A stretch of 64,000 bases of DNA from Streptomyces sp. SAJ15 (GCF_007595705.1 NZ_NISY01000017.1:44857-108856); one strand, 5' to 3'. Shown: positions 27,001-34,997, counted from the stretch's first letter. The notes: generated by a model from the letters alone, not told the origin. Translations and numbers: made by a program.

Positions 27001-28351
27001 CGTTGGTCTCGGTCTCGGCGAAGGCGTCCTGGGTGACGACGAACTCCGCCTTCTCCAGCCCCTCGATCACGGTCCTGCGGTTGGCGACCGAGGCGACGGG
27101 GTTGGTGCAGATGATCCAGCACGCCTTGATGTCGCCGTCGGCCATGCGCCGGAACATCTCCACCGTGCCCTGCCCCGCCCCGTCCTCGCGGAGTGTGCCC
27201 GCGGGCAGCTTCCACAGCTCCTCGACGAAGGCGCGGTCCTCCGCCACCAGCACCGACCGCTGGCCCGGCAGGCCCGGCCCCATGTAGCCCATCTCGCGGC
27301 CGCCCATCGCGTTGGGTTGGCCGGTGAGCGAGAAGGGGCCGCTGCCGGGGCGGCAGATCGCTCCGGTGGCCAGGTGCAGGTTGACCAGCGCGTTGGTGTT
27401 CCAGGTGCCGTGGGTGGACTGGTTCAGCCCCATCGTCCAGCAGCTCATCCACTCCCCGGCGGTCCCGATCCACTCCGCGGCCCGGCGGATGTCCTCCTCC
27501 GGTATGCCGGTGAGCGCGGCGACGGCCGCCGGCGGGTAGTCCGCGAGGAACTCCGGCATCGCCTCCCATCCCTCGGTGTGCTCCGCGATGAAGTCGGGAT
27601 CGGTGTCGCCGTTCGCCACCAGCAGTTGCAGCAGTCCGTTGAGCAGCGCCAGGTCGGTGCCCGGCCGGATCTGGAGGAACAGGTCGGCCTTCTCGGCGGT
27701 GGCGGTGCGCCGGGGGTCGACGACGATCAGCTTCGCTCCGGCCCGCACCCGCTCCATGAGCCGTAGGAAGAGGATCGGGTGGCAGTCGGCCATGTTGGAG
27801 CCGATCACCAGGAATACATCGGCCCGGTCGAAGTCCTGGTACGAGCCGGGCGGCCCGTCCGCGCCGAGCGACAGCTTGTAACCGCTGCCGGCGCTGGCCA
27901 TGCACAGCCTCGAGTTGGACTCGATCTGGTTGGTCCGGATGAACCCCTTGGCGAGCTTGTTCGCCAGGTACTGCGCTTCCAGGCTCAGCTGTCCCGACAC
28001 ATACAGCGCCACCGCGTCCGGGCCGTGCTCGTCGATGATCGCGCGGAACCGCCGGGCGGTCTCCTCGATCGCCGCGTCGACGCCCACCGCCTCGGGCTCG
28101 GCGCCGCGCCGGGGCCGCGCCAGGGCGGACTCCAGCCGGCCCGGCGCGGCCAGCAGCTCGGCCGTCGTCGCGCCCTTGGTGCACAGTCGTCCGAAGTTGG
28201 CGGGGTGCTGCCGGTCCCCCGACGACCTGCGGACCCTGCGCCGCCCGTCCGCGCCGACCGCGACGTCGAGCACGATGCCGCAGCCCACCCCGCAGTACGA
28301 GCAGACCGTCCGCACCGCGCCACCGCCGGTCTCCGCCTCCTGTCCGGGCAC
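24077..28351 (-). CDS. nasC-like: Assimilatory nitrate reductase fused to NADPH-dependent flavoprotein reductase
   Basis: Self-sufficient enzyme of 1424 aa that should reduce nitrate to nitrite with NADPH. From GTG 28351, residues 17-57 bind a [4Fe-4S] cluster (Cys17, 20, 24, 57), and residues to about 780 form the molybdopterin oxidoreductase with its C-terminal dinucleotide-binding domain. A Pro/Ala linker leads to a flavodoxin domain (VLWASQTGNAEEF). A Gly-Thr/Ala-Pro repeat linker precedes the FAD domain (RLYSISSSP), and an NADPH domain (GPGTGVAPFIGFL) closes the chain. The reductase half resembles sulphite reductase flavoprotein CysJ. No nitrite reductase or transporter is adjacent. Two GlnR-like boxes lie upstream. 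The fusion is known in other streptomycetes. Confidence 0.93.
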   Translation of the reverse strand: MPGQEAETGGGAVRTVCSYCGVGCGIVLDVAVGADGRRRVRRSSGDRQHPANFGRLCTKGATTAELLAAPGRLESALARPRRGAEPEAVGVDAAIEETARRFRAIIDEHGPDAVALYVSGQLSLEAQYLANKLAKGFIRTNQIESNSRLCMASAGSGYKLSLGADGPPGSYQDFDRADVFLVIGSNMADCHPILFLRLMERVRAGAKLIVVDPRRTATAEKADLFLQIRPGTDLALLNGLLQLLVANGDTDPDFIAEHTEGWEAMPEFLADYPPAAVAALTGIPEEDIRRAAEWIGTAGEWMSCWTMGLNQSTHGTWNTNALVNLHLATGAICRPGSGPFSLTGQPNAMGGREMGYMGPGLPGQRSVLVAEDRAFVEELWKLPAGTLREDGAGQGTVEMFRRMADGDIKACWIICTNPVASVANRRTVIEGLEKAEFVVTQDAFAETETNAYADVVLPAALWAEAEGVLINSERNLTLAQRAVDPPGEALPDWLIIARVARAMGYETGFDHASAEEVFEEIKRAWNPTTGYDLRGVSYERLRTTPVQWPAATADGPDRNPVRYVSGGGGPVFPTASGRAVFYARPHLPAAEMPDDDFPFVLNTGRLQHQWHTLTKTGRVAKLNRLDPGPFVELHPQDARDLGIAEGDAVEVASRRGRAVLPAVVTDRVRPGCCFAPFHWNDLFGEYRCVNAVTSDAVDPISLQPELKVCAVALSRVAGPSPTALGAAPGAETAAEARGAAVVSTSNAAAEALPGVIPDAASGAVPALDPAPVTAVAGALGLETGPPPVLAEHERRYLTGFLAGLGTGAPGVPVLPAGAPFTPEHTLWVNGVLAGLYSRAARPAPDHRASDPAAPAAGREVIVLWASQTGNAEEFAVTTADRLAATGHRAKLLGMDAADPHALPTAADLLLITSTFGDGDAPDNGSDFWDALSAPDTPRLDSLRYAVLALGDSSYDDFCGHGRRLDQRLGELGAERLAPRTDCEPDYEPSALAWLDQVLAALTEDAPGTDPGVGTGTGAGTAPGTGSGTGLDKAPGTAPGTALGTGPRTGLGTKQAPVTARLAENRLLSRPGAGKEVRRVSFDTRDCETPLTYEAGDALGVRPVNCPDLVAEWLAVTGLDSEAEVALDGLGQVPFREALHRHLDITALTPALLRFLAERTGDRELRKLLRPDNKGDLARWSWGRQAVDAVIEHPVRATAGEWTEVLRRLQPRLYSISSSPLTAPHRVSLTISVVRYESPLGRPRKGVCSPFLADAAPDTPVPVFVQRSAHFRPPADPAAPMVMVGPGTGVAPFIGFLDERRARGHHAPNWLFFGEQHRATDFYYERELTDYLDEGVLTRLDTAFSRDQRAKVYVQDRMREHGPLLWSWLQDGAHFYVCGDASRMAKDVDRALRDIAVAHGGLDEEAATLYVKQLVADKRYVRDVY

Positions 28352-28410
28352 CCCGCGCCTCCCTGGTGAACAGCCTGATCGACCCTGCGCACCGACGGTA
28401 CGAGCCGCCG

Positions 28411-28426
28411 GTTACACCGGTGTCAC
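28411..28426 (-). promoter_or_regulatory. Putative GlnR box 1 upstream of nitrate reductase
   Basis: GTTACACCGGTGTCAC; on the gene strand this is GTGAC-N6-GTAAC, close to the actinobacterial GlnR consensus gTnAC-N6-GaAAC. It is 60 bp upstream of the GTG start. Confidence 0.6.
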
Positions 28427-28444
28427 ACGCGCTGATCATGGCTG

Positions 28445-28460
28445 GTTACACCGGTCACAC
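28445..28460 (-). promoter_or_regulatory. Putative GlnR box 2 upstream of nitrate reductase
   Basis: GTTACACCGGTCACAC; on the gene strand it is GTGTG-N6-GTAAC. It is 34 bp centre to centre from box 1, about three helical turns. Paired sites at nitrogen genes are typical of GlnR control. Confidence 0.55.
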
Positions 28461-28518
28461 AGCGGCCGAAGGCGCGGTGTGAGGCCGGGCGTCCCAGGTC
28501 AGGACGGGGGCGGCCGGG

Positions 28519-30531
28519 TCAGGGCCGGGCGTCCCGGTCCGACCGGGGCGGGAGGAGGGTGACGCGGAAGGCCCGCGGGGCGCCGATGTTCCCGGCCGGG
28601 TCGATGGTGCGGTACTCGATGGTGTGCGTGCCGTACTCCGGGGTGGCGTCGTCCCAGGGGACGACGCGCGGGGTGCCGAGCTTGCCGTAGACCAGGCCGT
28701 CGATCTCGGTGCCGGAGGGGGTGAACCGGAACGGGGCGTCGGCGTCGGTCGGCCAGCCGTAGTAGCTGTACCAGCCGTCCCCGTCGACCCGGAACTCGAT
28801 GACGGCGGCTCCCGCGTGATCGTCGCGGGCGGTGAGCTTCATGGTGAACGGCCCGTCGTAGACGTACTCCACCGGTCGGCCCGGGGTGCGCACCGTGCGC
28901 CGCGGGTCGGACAGCGCGTACCGGGCGGTGGCCGGGGTGGCGTCGACGGTCCAGGTGAGGGTGTGGTCGGTGCCGGGGATCCGGGCGGTGAGGGTGTGGT
29001 CGCCGGGGCGGAGCTTCAGGGTGGACAGGTCGAGGTCGCGGTCGTTGCCCGGGTTGGCGACGGGTCGACCGTCGAGGCTCCAGCGGACCGGGACGACGCG
29101 CCGGTCGGGGTGCGTGGTGTCCGCGTAGACGACGCCGGAGGCGCCGACGGGCGCGTCGGTGGCGGTGTGACCGGTGAAGGCGGGTGCGGTGGTGGCGGGC
29201 CGGGTGGTGACCGCCGTGTCGACGGTCCACCGGACGGTGCGGGTGAGCGCCGCCGAGCCGCGGACGGCGGGGTCGCGGACGAAGGGGGTGGGGTCGGTGA
29301 CGGTGGCGGTGAGGGTGTGCCGGCCCGGGCCGAGGTCCAGGGTGCGCAGATCGAGGCCGCGGGCGTTGCGGGTGCCCGGGACCCGGTCGCCGTCCACGCG
29401 CCAGACGACGTCGAGTTCGCCGCCGACCGGGTGGAGCACGTCGACCCAGGCGATCCGGTCGGCGCCGAGCGGGGCGGCGTCGGGGGTGTGGTCCTGGACG
29501 AGGTCGACCCTGGCCGCCAGCGCCTGGGTCATGATCTCGCGTTCGACCTGGTCGAAGGCGTAGCCGAGGGTCTTCATCATGGAGTGCCGGCTGGGCCGCC
29601 AGACGCCCTTGGTGCTGTACAGGCCGCCCTCATGGCGACCGATGCGGCCGCCGGACTCGCTCTCCTCGCCCAGCCAGCGCCACCACTTCCTGCGCTGCTC
29701 CTTCATCTCCGACGCGCTGAGCAGCGTGTGGTGGGCGGAGGACGGCTCTCCGCCGGCGTACGTCCCGCCGGGCACACCGCGCGCGTAGTAGTCGTACTCG
29801 TCCTGGAGCTTGCCGAGGGAGTGGCCGATCTCGTGCGGGGTGATCAGCGCGGAGAGCGCGTTGCCCCCGGAGGCGGTGGCGTGGGTGCCGCCGGCGCCGC
29901 CGTAGGTCCGGCTGTTGGCGAGCGCGACGATCTGGCGGTTGCCGCCGGAGGTGCCGGGGACCAGGTCGGCCAGGGCGGTGGCGGCGGCGCTGTCCACGGT
30001 GAGCAGCCGTCGCACGCTGTCGGCGTCGCAGCCGCCCCAGAAGCCCATGTTCAGCGGGGTGTCGCGGCGTGGCGCGTCCAGCCCGGGGTCGCAGTCCACG
30101 CCCGAGTCGCGGGACGGCAGCTCCACGGCCCAGACGTTGACGTAGGAGCGGTAGGAGGCGAACGGCTCGATGCTCCACAGCACGTTGAGGTGGCGGTCGA
30201 CGTCGGCCCGGAAGTCGGGTATCTCGTCGGCCGTGTAGCCGTCGCCGAGCAGGATCAGGTTGAACCGCTTGTCCGCAGGTCCGGTCCGCTGCACGGGCAC
30301 GACGGTGGCGCCGTCGATCACGGTGGCCTTGTCGGTCGCGGTGGTCGTGGTGGTCGCGGTGGCCCCGGCGGTCGCCGGCGCGCCGTCGGTCGCGGTCGCC
30401 GGCCGCGGCTCGGGGCGGTTTCCCGCCATGGGCGGGGCGGCGCCCAGCGCGCAGGCGGCCAGGAGCGCACCCGCCGCGGCCAGGAGCGTGGTGCGCCGCC
30501 TTCCGGTGGTGCGTCGGTCAGGAGTCGCCAT
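28519..30531 (-). CDS. Secreted M64 (IgA-type) metallopeptidase with Ig-like C-terminal repeats
   Basis: Exported zinc peptidase of 670 aa. A basic start and the segment TTLLAAAGALLAACALGAA form the signal peptide, followed by a Thr/Ala-rich stretch. The M64 domain opens with FNLILLGDGYTADE; the zinc site is HEIGHS (His233, Glu234, His237) with the usual LQDEYDYY after it. Residues about 350-640 hold beta-rich modules with repeated PGRHTLTA/PGDHTLTA and TRTVRWTVDTA/TLTWTVDAT elements, probably Ig-like stalks. The substrate is unknown; IgA cleavage is only the founding member's activity. Confidence 0.9.
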   Translation of the reverse strand: MATPDRRTTGRRRTTLLAAAGALLAACALGAAPPMAGNRPEPRPATATDGAPATAGATATTTTTATDKATVIDGATVVPVQRTGPADKRFNLILLGDGYTADEIPDFRADVDRHLNVLWSIEPFASYRSYVNVWAVELPSRDSGVDCDPGLDAPRRDTPLNMGFWGGCDADSVRRLLTVDSAAATALADLVPGTSGGNRQIVALANSRTYGGAGGTHATASGGNALSALITPHEIGHSLGKLQDEYDYYARGVPGGTYAGGEPSSAHHTLLSASEMKEQRRKWWRWLGEESESGGRIGRHEGGLYSTKGVWRPSRHSMMKTLGYAFDQVEREIMTQALAARVDLVQDHTPDAAPLGADRIAWVDVLHPVGGELDVVWRVDGDRVPGTRNARGLDLRTLDLGPGRHTLTATVTDPTPFVRDPAVRGSAALTRTVRWTVDTAVTTRPATTAPAFTGHTATDAPVGASGVVYADTTHPDRRVVPVRWSLDGRPVANPGNDRDLDLSTLKLRPGDHTLTARIPGTDHTLTWTVDATPATARYALSDPRRTVRTPGRPVEYVYDGPFTMKLTARDDHAGAAVIEFRVDGDGWYSYYGWPTDADAPFRFTPSGTEIDGLVYGKLGTPRVVPWDDATPEYGTHTIEYRTIDPAGNIGAPRAFRVTLLPPRSDRDARP

Positions 30532-30594
30532 GGTGGTGCACCCTCCCCCTCGCTACGACATGTGGTCGCGGTGGCGGGAGCGTACGGGGTGGAC

Positions 30595-30621
30595 CAACAC
30601 ACCGTAAAGGGAGGCGTGTTG
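30595..30621. promoter_or_regulatory. CAACAC/GTGTTG inverted repeat
   Basis: Six-base perfect arms (30595-30600 and 30616-30621) around 15 bases, between the stop of the FAD monooxygenase and the start of the M64 gene on the same strand. It may be a terminator for the first or an operator for the second. Confidence 0.35.
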
Positions 30622-30622
30622 C

Positions 30623-31906
30623 TCAGCTGGCCGGTTCGCGGCGGGTGTCGTCGGCGGGTCGTACGGAGGCGGCCGGCGGCCGCTCGCGCAGCGCTCCGTA
30701 GGCGATGAAGTAGGCGGGCAGGCGGCGCAGCAGGGGCAGTGCGCCCAGGATCCGGGCGGCCCGCGGCGGCCGGTCCGGCTTGGTCGGCGTGCGCGGGTCC
30801 TGCATCGGCGAGCGCCCGGCGAGGATCGGCTCGATGAGGCGGGCGTGGGCGAACCGCTGGAGCCCTTGGGTGGCCGCCGTGGTGGGCCAGCGACGGAGCT
30901 GGACGCGGCGGACGTCCCCGACCCGGATGGTGCCGGTGCGCAGCGGCTCGACGAGGTGGCGGGCGGCGGCGACGGCGTCCTGGACGGCGAGGTTGATGCC
31001 GATGCCGAAGACGGGTGACATCGCGTGGGCGGCGTCGCCGATGCACAGCAGGCCGGGCCGGTACCAGCGGCCGAGCCGGTCGAGGCGGACGTCGAGCAGC
31101 CGCACCTCGTCCCAGGAGCGGAGGTGGTCGGTGCGCTCGGCCGCCCAGGGGGCGGCGGCCGCGAACTGGGCCCGGAACCGGTCGAGTCCGGCGGCGCGGC
31201 GATCCGGATCGGTGCCCTTGGGGATCAGCGCGGCACACTGCCAGTAGTCGCCGCGGTCGATCATGGCCGTGAAGAAGCGGTCGCCGACGTTGCCGACCAG
31301 CCCCCGCGGGTCGTCCTCGTGCCGGGGCAGCCGGAACCACCAGGCGTCCATCGGGCAGGGGAACGCCCGCAGCCGCAGCTCCGGCAGGTCGCGCGCGAGC
31401 GAGCCGCGGCCGTCGCAGGCCACCGTGAGCGTCGCCCGCAGCTCGCCGGTGGTGCCGTCGGCGGTGCGGTAGCGGACGCCGGCGACCCGGCCGCGCTCGC
31501 GCAGGAAGCCGGTCGCCTCGGTGTTCATCCGCAGCCGGAAGGAGGGCTCCCGTCGGGCCTCGTCCGCGAGCAGGTCGAGCAGGTCCCACTGGGGGACCAT
31601 CGCGATGTACGGGTACTTCCCCGGCAGCGCGCTCATGTCGGCGACGGTGAGCAGCCCCCGGCCGGGGCCGATCGGCAGCTGCACGGTGGTCACCCGGCGC
31701 TGCGGCAGCCGGGCGAAGCGCTCGGCGAGACCCAGGTCGTCGAGCAGGGCCAGGGTCGACGGGTGCACGGTGTCGCCCCGGAAGTCCCGCAGGAAGTCGC
31801 CGTGCTTCTCCAGGACGGTGACCTCCACCCCGGCGCGGGCCAGCAGCAGCGCGAGGACCATCCCGGCGGGGCCTCCGCCGACGACACAACAGCGGGTGTG
31901 TTCCAT
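30623..31906 (-). CDS. FAD-dependent monooxygenase (aromatic hydroxylase group)
   Basis: Flavoprotein of 427 aa of the PHBH-like class that uses NAD(P)H and O2 to hydroxylate substrates. GGGPAGMVLALLLARAGVEVTVLEK is the N-terminal Rossmann motif, ACDGRGSLAR the middle DG motif, and LLCIGDAAHAMSPVFGIGINLAVQDAVAAA the GD motif binding FAD ribitol. The C-terminal ~60 residues are basic and possibly membrane-associated. ATG 31906; the 151-bp upstream gap is AT-richer than its surroundings near 31950-31975 and is the likely promoter. The substrate is unknown. Confidence 0.9.
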   Translation of the reverse strand: MEHTRCCVVGGGPAGMVLALLLARAGVEVTVLEKHGDFLRDFRGDTVHPSTLALLDDLGLAERFARLPQRRVTTVQLPIGPGRGLLTVADMSALPGKYPYIAMVPQWDLLDLLADEARREPSFRLRMNTEATGFLRERGRVAGVRYRTADGTTGELRATLTVACDGRGSLARDLPELRLRAFPCPMDAWWFRLPRHEDDPRGLVGNVGDRFFTAMIDRGDYWQCAALIPKGTDPDRRAAGLDRFRAQFAAAAPWAAERTDHLRSWDEVRLLDVRLDRLGRWYRPGLLCIGDAAHAMSPVFGIGINLAVQDAVAAARHLVEPLRTGTIRVGDVRRVQLRRWPTTAATQGLQRFAHARLIEPILAGRSPMQDPRTPTKPDRPPRAARILGALPLLRRLPAYFIAYGALRERPPAASVRPADDTRREPAS

Positions 31907-32057
31907 GGGGTCCGTCCCTCCGTCTCCGCGGCCCGTCCCCCGTCTTCAGTTCTCTTTGTCATGCAAGCACACACCCGCGCCCGGTGTAAGGCGCCGCGCT
32001 GCGCCGGTTGGCGGTACAGCGGATGCCGGGGGGCGGTGCCCGGCGCAGCGTGGAGGC

Positions 32058-32408
32058 ATGATCCTTCCCCCGCGCCGCAGGGGCCGCGCCGCAGTCGTGG
32101 CGGCCCTGTTCCTGACGTTCGCGGCCGCCGGCTGCTCCGACGCCGGCGACGCCGCCATCGGCACCGTCAACTACCAGACGAAGCACCACCACGGGACCAT
32201 CACCAATCCCACGACGGACGGATGTCACGTCCTGCACCCGGACGGCGCCCTGGAGGTGGAGAACGACACCTCCGCGGACATCCTGCTGTTCACGGACCCC
32301 GGGTGCCGACAGCCCAAGGGCACCGAGGTCACCTATCTGGCGACGACCCTGAGCGACAACCCCGCGCCGGGCGCGGGGGCGTGGCACAGCTTCTCCATCG
32401 TCAAGTAA
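32058..32408 (+). CDS. Small lipoprotein of unknown function
   Basis: Exported protein of 116 aa. The N-terminus RRRGRAAVVAALFLTFAAAGCSDAG has a basic start, hydrophobic core and lipobox AAAGC, so it should be lipid-anchored outside the membrane. The mature part is small, with three further Cys and a beta-like pattern (HHHGTITNPTTDGCHVLHPDG). ATG 32058 has GGAGG three bases upstream. I do not recognise the family. Confidence 0.78.
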   Translation: MILPPRRRGRAAVVAALFLTFAAAGCSDAGDAAIGTVNYQTKHHHGTITNPTTDGCHVLHPDGALEVENDTSADILLFTDPGCRQPKGTEVTYLATTLSDNPAPGAGAWHSFSIVK

Positions 32409-32502
32409 GCGCGCTGTCCGGATCAGTCCCCGCAGGAGCTGCCGCACCGGCCGGGGCGCGGCCGCGAGGGCCGGTCGACGGCCGGCGGGTTCGGTAACGG
32501 GT

Positions 32503-33141
32503 TCAGTACCCGACGGTGAACCGGGTCCGGTGGTGCTTGGGCCGCTCGGCCTCGTCGAGCAGCGCCACCGCGAGGTCCTCCATGGAGATCGCCGACCGGC
32601 CCTCGGCGTCGACGATCAGTTCGTCGCCGCCGAGCCGGTAGGCCCCGGTGCGCTCACCGGGCTCCAGCAGCGCGGCCGGGCTCAGATAGGCCCAGTCCAC
32701 CGCGGTCTCGGCGCGGCAGACCGCCAGTTGGCCTTCGCAGGCGTCGGCGATGGGGCGCCAGGAGGCGGGGAAGTCGGGGGTGTCGACCACGGTGCCGCCG
32801 CCGGTGCCGGGCACGATCAGGCTGCCGGCGCCGCCGACGAGCAGCAGCCGGACGTCGGTTCTCGCCAGGCCGGCCAGCAGTCCCCGGGCGGTGGTGACCA
32901 GGTCGCCCTCGCGGCCCGGCACCGGTCGGGTCGCGCTGATCACCAGGTCCTGGCCGGCGCTCAGCACGGCCACGTCCTCTGGGTCGGCGGCGTCGCCGGT
33001 CCGGGCCTCGGCGGCGGGGTGCAGCCGATCGAGACGGGCCGGGTCACGGGTGACGGCGGTGACCCGGTGGCCGCGGGACAGGGCCTCGGTCACCACGCGG
33101 CCGCCCACGTTTCCGGCGGCTCCGAAGACGGTGATGCGCAT
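32503..33141 (-). CDS. NAD(P)H-binding SDR-like protein (NmrA/YwnB type)
   Basis: Atypical SDR of 212 aa. VFGAAGNVGGRVVTEALSRGHRVTAVTRDP is a clear extended Rossmann motif. The family is used as redox sensor or oxidoreductase; no classical Tyr-x-x-x-Lys pair is evident, only WAYLSPAALLEPG. It is close to the stress-type YwnB proteins. It is upstream of the lipoprotein on the opposite strand, convergent, and separated from the EamA gene by a 15-bp repeat array. Confidence 0.85.
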   Translation of the reverse strand: MRITVFGAAGNVGGRVVTEALSRGHRVTAVTRDPARLDRLHPAAEARTGDAADPEDVAVLSAGQDLVISATRPVPGREGDLVTTARGLLAGLARTDVRLLLVGGAGSLIVPGTGGGTVVDTPDFPASWRPIADACEGQLAVCRAETAVDWAYLSPAALLEPGERTGAYRLGGDELIVDAEGRSAISMEDLAVALLDEAERPKHHRTRFTVGY

Positions 33142-33249
33142 GGTTGTTCGCTCCTCATGGTCGGGGTCGGCCGGATCGACGGCCTGGAATGGGATGGCTG
33201 GGGGAGTTCGGGGAATTCAGGGAATCCGGGGGGCCGACCGGAGACGGAT

Positions 33250-33354
33250 GGGATCGCCCGGGAGGGGGTCGATCGGGAAGGGGTCGCCCGGGAAGGGGTC
33301 GATCGGGAGGGGTTCGCCCGGGAGGGGTTCGCCCGGGAGAGGGTCGATCGGGCG
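33250..33354. repeat. Seven tandem 15-bp units
   Basis: Units start every 15 bases from 33250; consensus GGGGTCGCCCGGGAG alternates with GGGGTCGATCGGGAA, so CCCGGG and CGATCG palindromes alternate. The array lies between two genes transcribed leftwards (EamA stop at 33387, NmrA-like start at 33141). Confidence 0.9.
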
Positions 33355-33386
33355 GAGGTCGGAGCCGCCGATCAGTTGGCCGCCGG

Positions 33387-34370
33387 TCAGTTGACGGACG
33401 AGGCCGGCTCGCGCTCGACCGGTGCGGCCGGGGCGCCCCCGGCCGACATGCCCGGTTCACGCCCCGGGACGGCGGTGTTCCGCGCCCGTGTCACGACGGT
33501 CGGGCGCCGCGCCCCGCCGCCGCCGCGGAGCTGCCCGGCGACGAGGGCGCCGAGGATGACCAGGCCGCCCACGCCTTGGAGCACGGTGAGTCGCTGGTCG
33601 AGCGCGAGCCAGCCGAGGACGGTGGCGACCAGCGGGCTGAGCAGGCCGAGGAAGGTGACGTTGGTGGGCGACAGCTCCCGGATGCCGCGGAACCACAGGG
33701 CGTAGGCGAGCGCGGAGCCGATGACGGCGAGGTAGGCGTAGCCCGCCAGGTTGCCCGCGGTCAGTGCCGCGGGCGGCGCGCCCTCCACCACCAGGGTGAC
33801 GGGGAGCAGCAGCAGGCCGCCCGCGGTGAGCTGCCATCCGGTCGTCGCCAGGAGCGGCGCGGGCGAGGGCCACCGCTTGCTGAGCACGACGCCGGTGGCC
33901 ATCACCACCGCGCCGCCGACGGCGGCCGCGACGCCGAGGCCGTCCAGCCGCGCGCCGGCGCGGAGCACGAGCAGACTGACCCCGGCCACCCCCGCGATGC
34001 CCGCGATCGCCGTCCGCGCGGACATCCGCTCGCCGAGCAGGCCCGCGGCCAGCCCCGCCGCCAGCAGCGGCTGGATGGCGCCGATGGTGGCCGCGACCCC
34101 GCCGGGCAGCCGGTAGGCGGCGACGAACAACAGCGCGAAGAAGACTCCGATGTTGAGGGCGCCGAGCACCAGCGCGCGCCACCACCAGTCCCCGCGCGGC
34201 AGTCGCCGGGTGACCAGCACGAGCACGAGACCCGCCGGCAGCGCCCGTACGGCCGCGGCCAGCAACGGGCGACCCGGCGGCAGGAGTTCGGTGGTGACGA
34301 GGTAGGTGGTGCCCCAGATCATGGGCGCCAGCGCGGTCACGAGGATGATCCCGAATCGATTCCTTAGCAC
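33387..34370 (-). CDS. EamA-family (DMT) transporter
   Basis: Ten-helix exporter of 327 aa with two EamA repeats (APMIWGTTYLVTTELLPPG in the first, YAYLAVIGSALAYALWFRGI in the second), resembling exporters of amino acids or metabolites. The start is placed at GTG 34370 because a TATATT -10 (34377-34382, minus strand) ends exactly six bases before it, implying a leaderless message. GTG 34388 is the alternative but would leave almost no promoter. It is divergent from a MarR regulator across a tiny shared operator and is probably repressed by it. The substrate is unknown. Confidence 0.87.
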   Translation of the reverse strand: MLRNRFGIILVTALAPMIWGTTYLVTTELLPPGRPLLAAAVRALPAGLVLVLVTRRLPRGDWWWRALVLGALNIGVFFALLFVAAYRLPGGVAATIGAIQPLLAAGLAAGLLGERMSARTAIAGIAGVAGVSLLVLRAGARLDGLGVAAAVGGAVVMATGVVLSKRWPSPAPLLATTGWQLTAGGLLLLPVTLVVEGAPPAALTAGNLAGYAYLAVIGSALAYALWFRGIRELSPTNVTFLGLLSPLVATVLGWLALDQRLTVLQGVGGLVILGALVAGQLRGGGGARRPTVVTRARNTAVPGREPGMSAGGAPAAPVEREPASSVN

Positions 34371-34410
34371 TAAGAGAATATAACTCACCGCTAAGAGATT
34401 TGGCTAGAGT
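34363..34410. promoter_or_regulatory. Shared EamA/MarR promoter-operator
   Basis: An AT-rich island holds direct repeats CTAAGAG at 34370-34376 and 34391-34397 (21 bp apart, two helical turns). A CTTA-GCAC-TAAG dyad lies at 34363-34374. Two -10 elements are TATATT (minus, 34377-34382) and TAGAGT (plus, 34405-34410), each placed for a leaderless start. A MarR dimer here would silence both genes. Confidence 0.65.
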
Positions 34411-34417
34411 GGGAGAT

Positions 34418-34915
34418 GTGACAGACCACGTGGACCATGTGTTGGAGCAGTGGGGCCGAGAGCGCCCCGACCTGGATGTGTCGCCGATGGCGGTGCTCGG
34501 GCGGCTGAAACGACTCACCCGGCTGATCGACGCCGAGCTGCGCAGGACGTTCGCCGCGCACGACCTGGACCCCGCCTCGTTCGACGTCCTGGCCACCCTG
34601 CGGCGCAGCGGGCCCCCGCACCGCCTCACCCCCGCGGAGCTGATGCGCTCGTCCATGGTGACCTCGGGCGCCATCACCCAGCGCCTCGACCGCCTTCAGG
34701 CCCGCGGCCTGGTGAGCCGCACCCCGAGCGCCGAGGACGGCCGGGTCGTCCATGTCGCGCTCACCGACGAGGGCCGCGCCCTCATCGACCGGGCCCTGCC
34801 GGACCACATCGAGACCGAGAACCGGCTGCTCGCCGCCCTCCCGAAGGGCGAGCGCGACGCGCTCGCCGACACCCTCCGAACCGTGCTGGAGTCGCTGGGC
34901 GACACGAGGGACTGA
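34418..34915 (+). CDS. MarR-family transcriptional regulator
   Basis: Winged-helix regulator of 165 aa. The DNA-binding core reads FDVLATLRRSGPPHRLTPAELMRSSMVTSGAITQRLDRLQARGLVSRTPSAEDGR, a textbook MarR layout with the Asp-x-Arg wing. GTG 34418 is chosen to match the family N-terminus (VTDHVDHVLEQW) and because a TAGAGT -10 ends seven bases earlier. Divergent placement suggests it regulates the EamA exporter and itself. Confidence 0.92.
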   Translation: MTDHVDHVLEQWGRERPDLDVSPMAVLGRLKRLTRLIDAELRRTFAAHDLDPASFDVLATLRRSGPPHRLTPAELMRSSMVTSGAITQRLDRLQARGLVSRTPSAEDGRVVHVALTDEGRALIDRALPDHIETENRLLAALPKGERDALADTLRTVLESLGDTRD

Positions 34916-34997
34916 ACCGCACGCGCACGCTCGCGGCCGCGGTGGCGCGGAGAACCCCACGGCCCGGAGGAGAGCCGCGGGGCCGGGGGCGCACGCG

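Noticed and set aside
23975..27766. 1263-codon open frame antisense to the nitrate reductase gene
   Set aside because: Gly/Arg/Val/His-rich translation without motifs; a mirror of the strong codon bias on the other strand.
28624..30708. Long open frame antisense to the M64 peptidase
   Set aside because: Gly/Val/Arg-rich with no domain; the opposite strand has HEIGH and a signal peptide.
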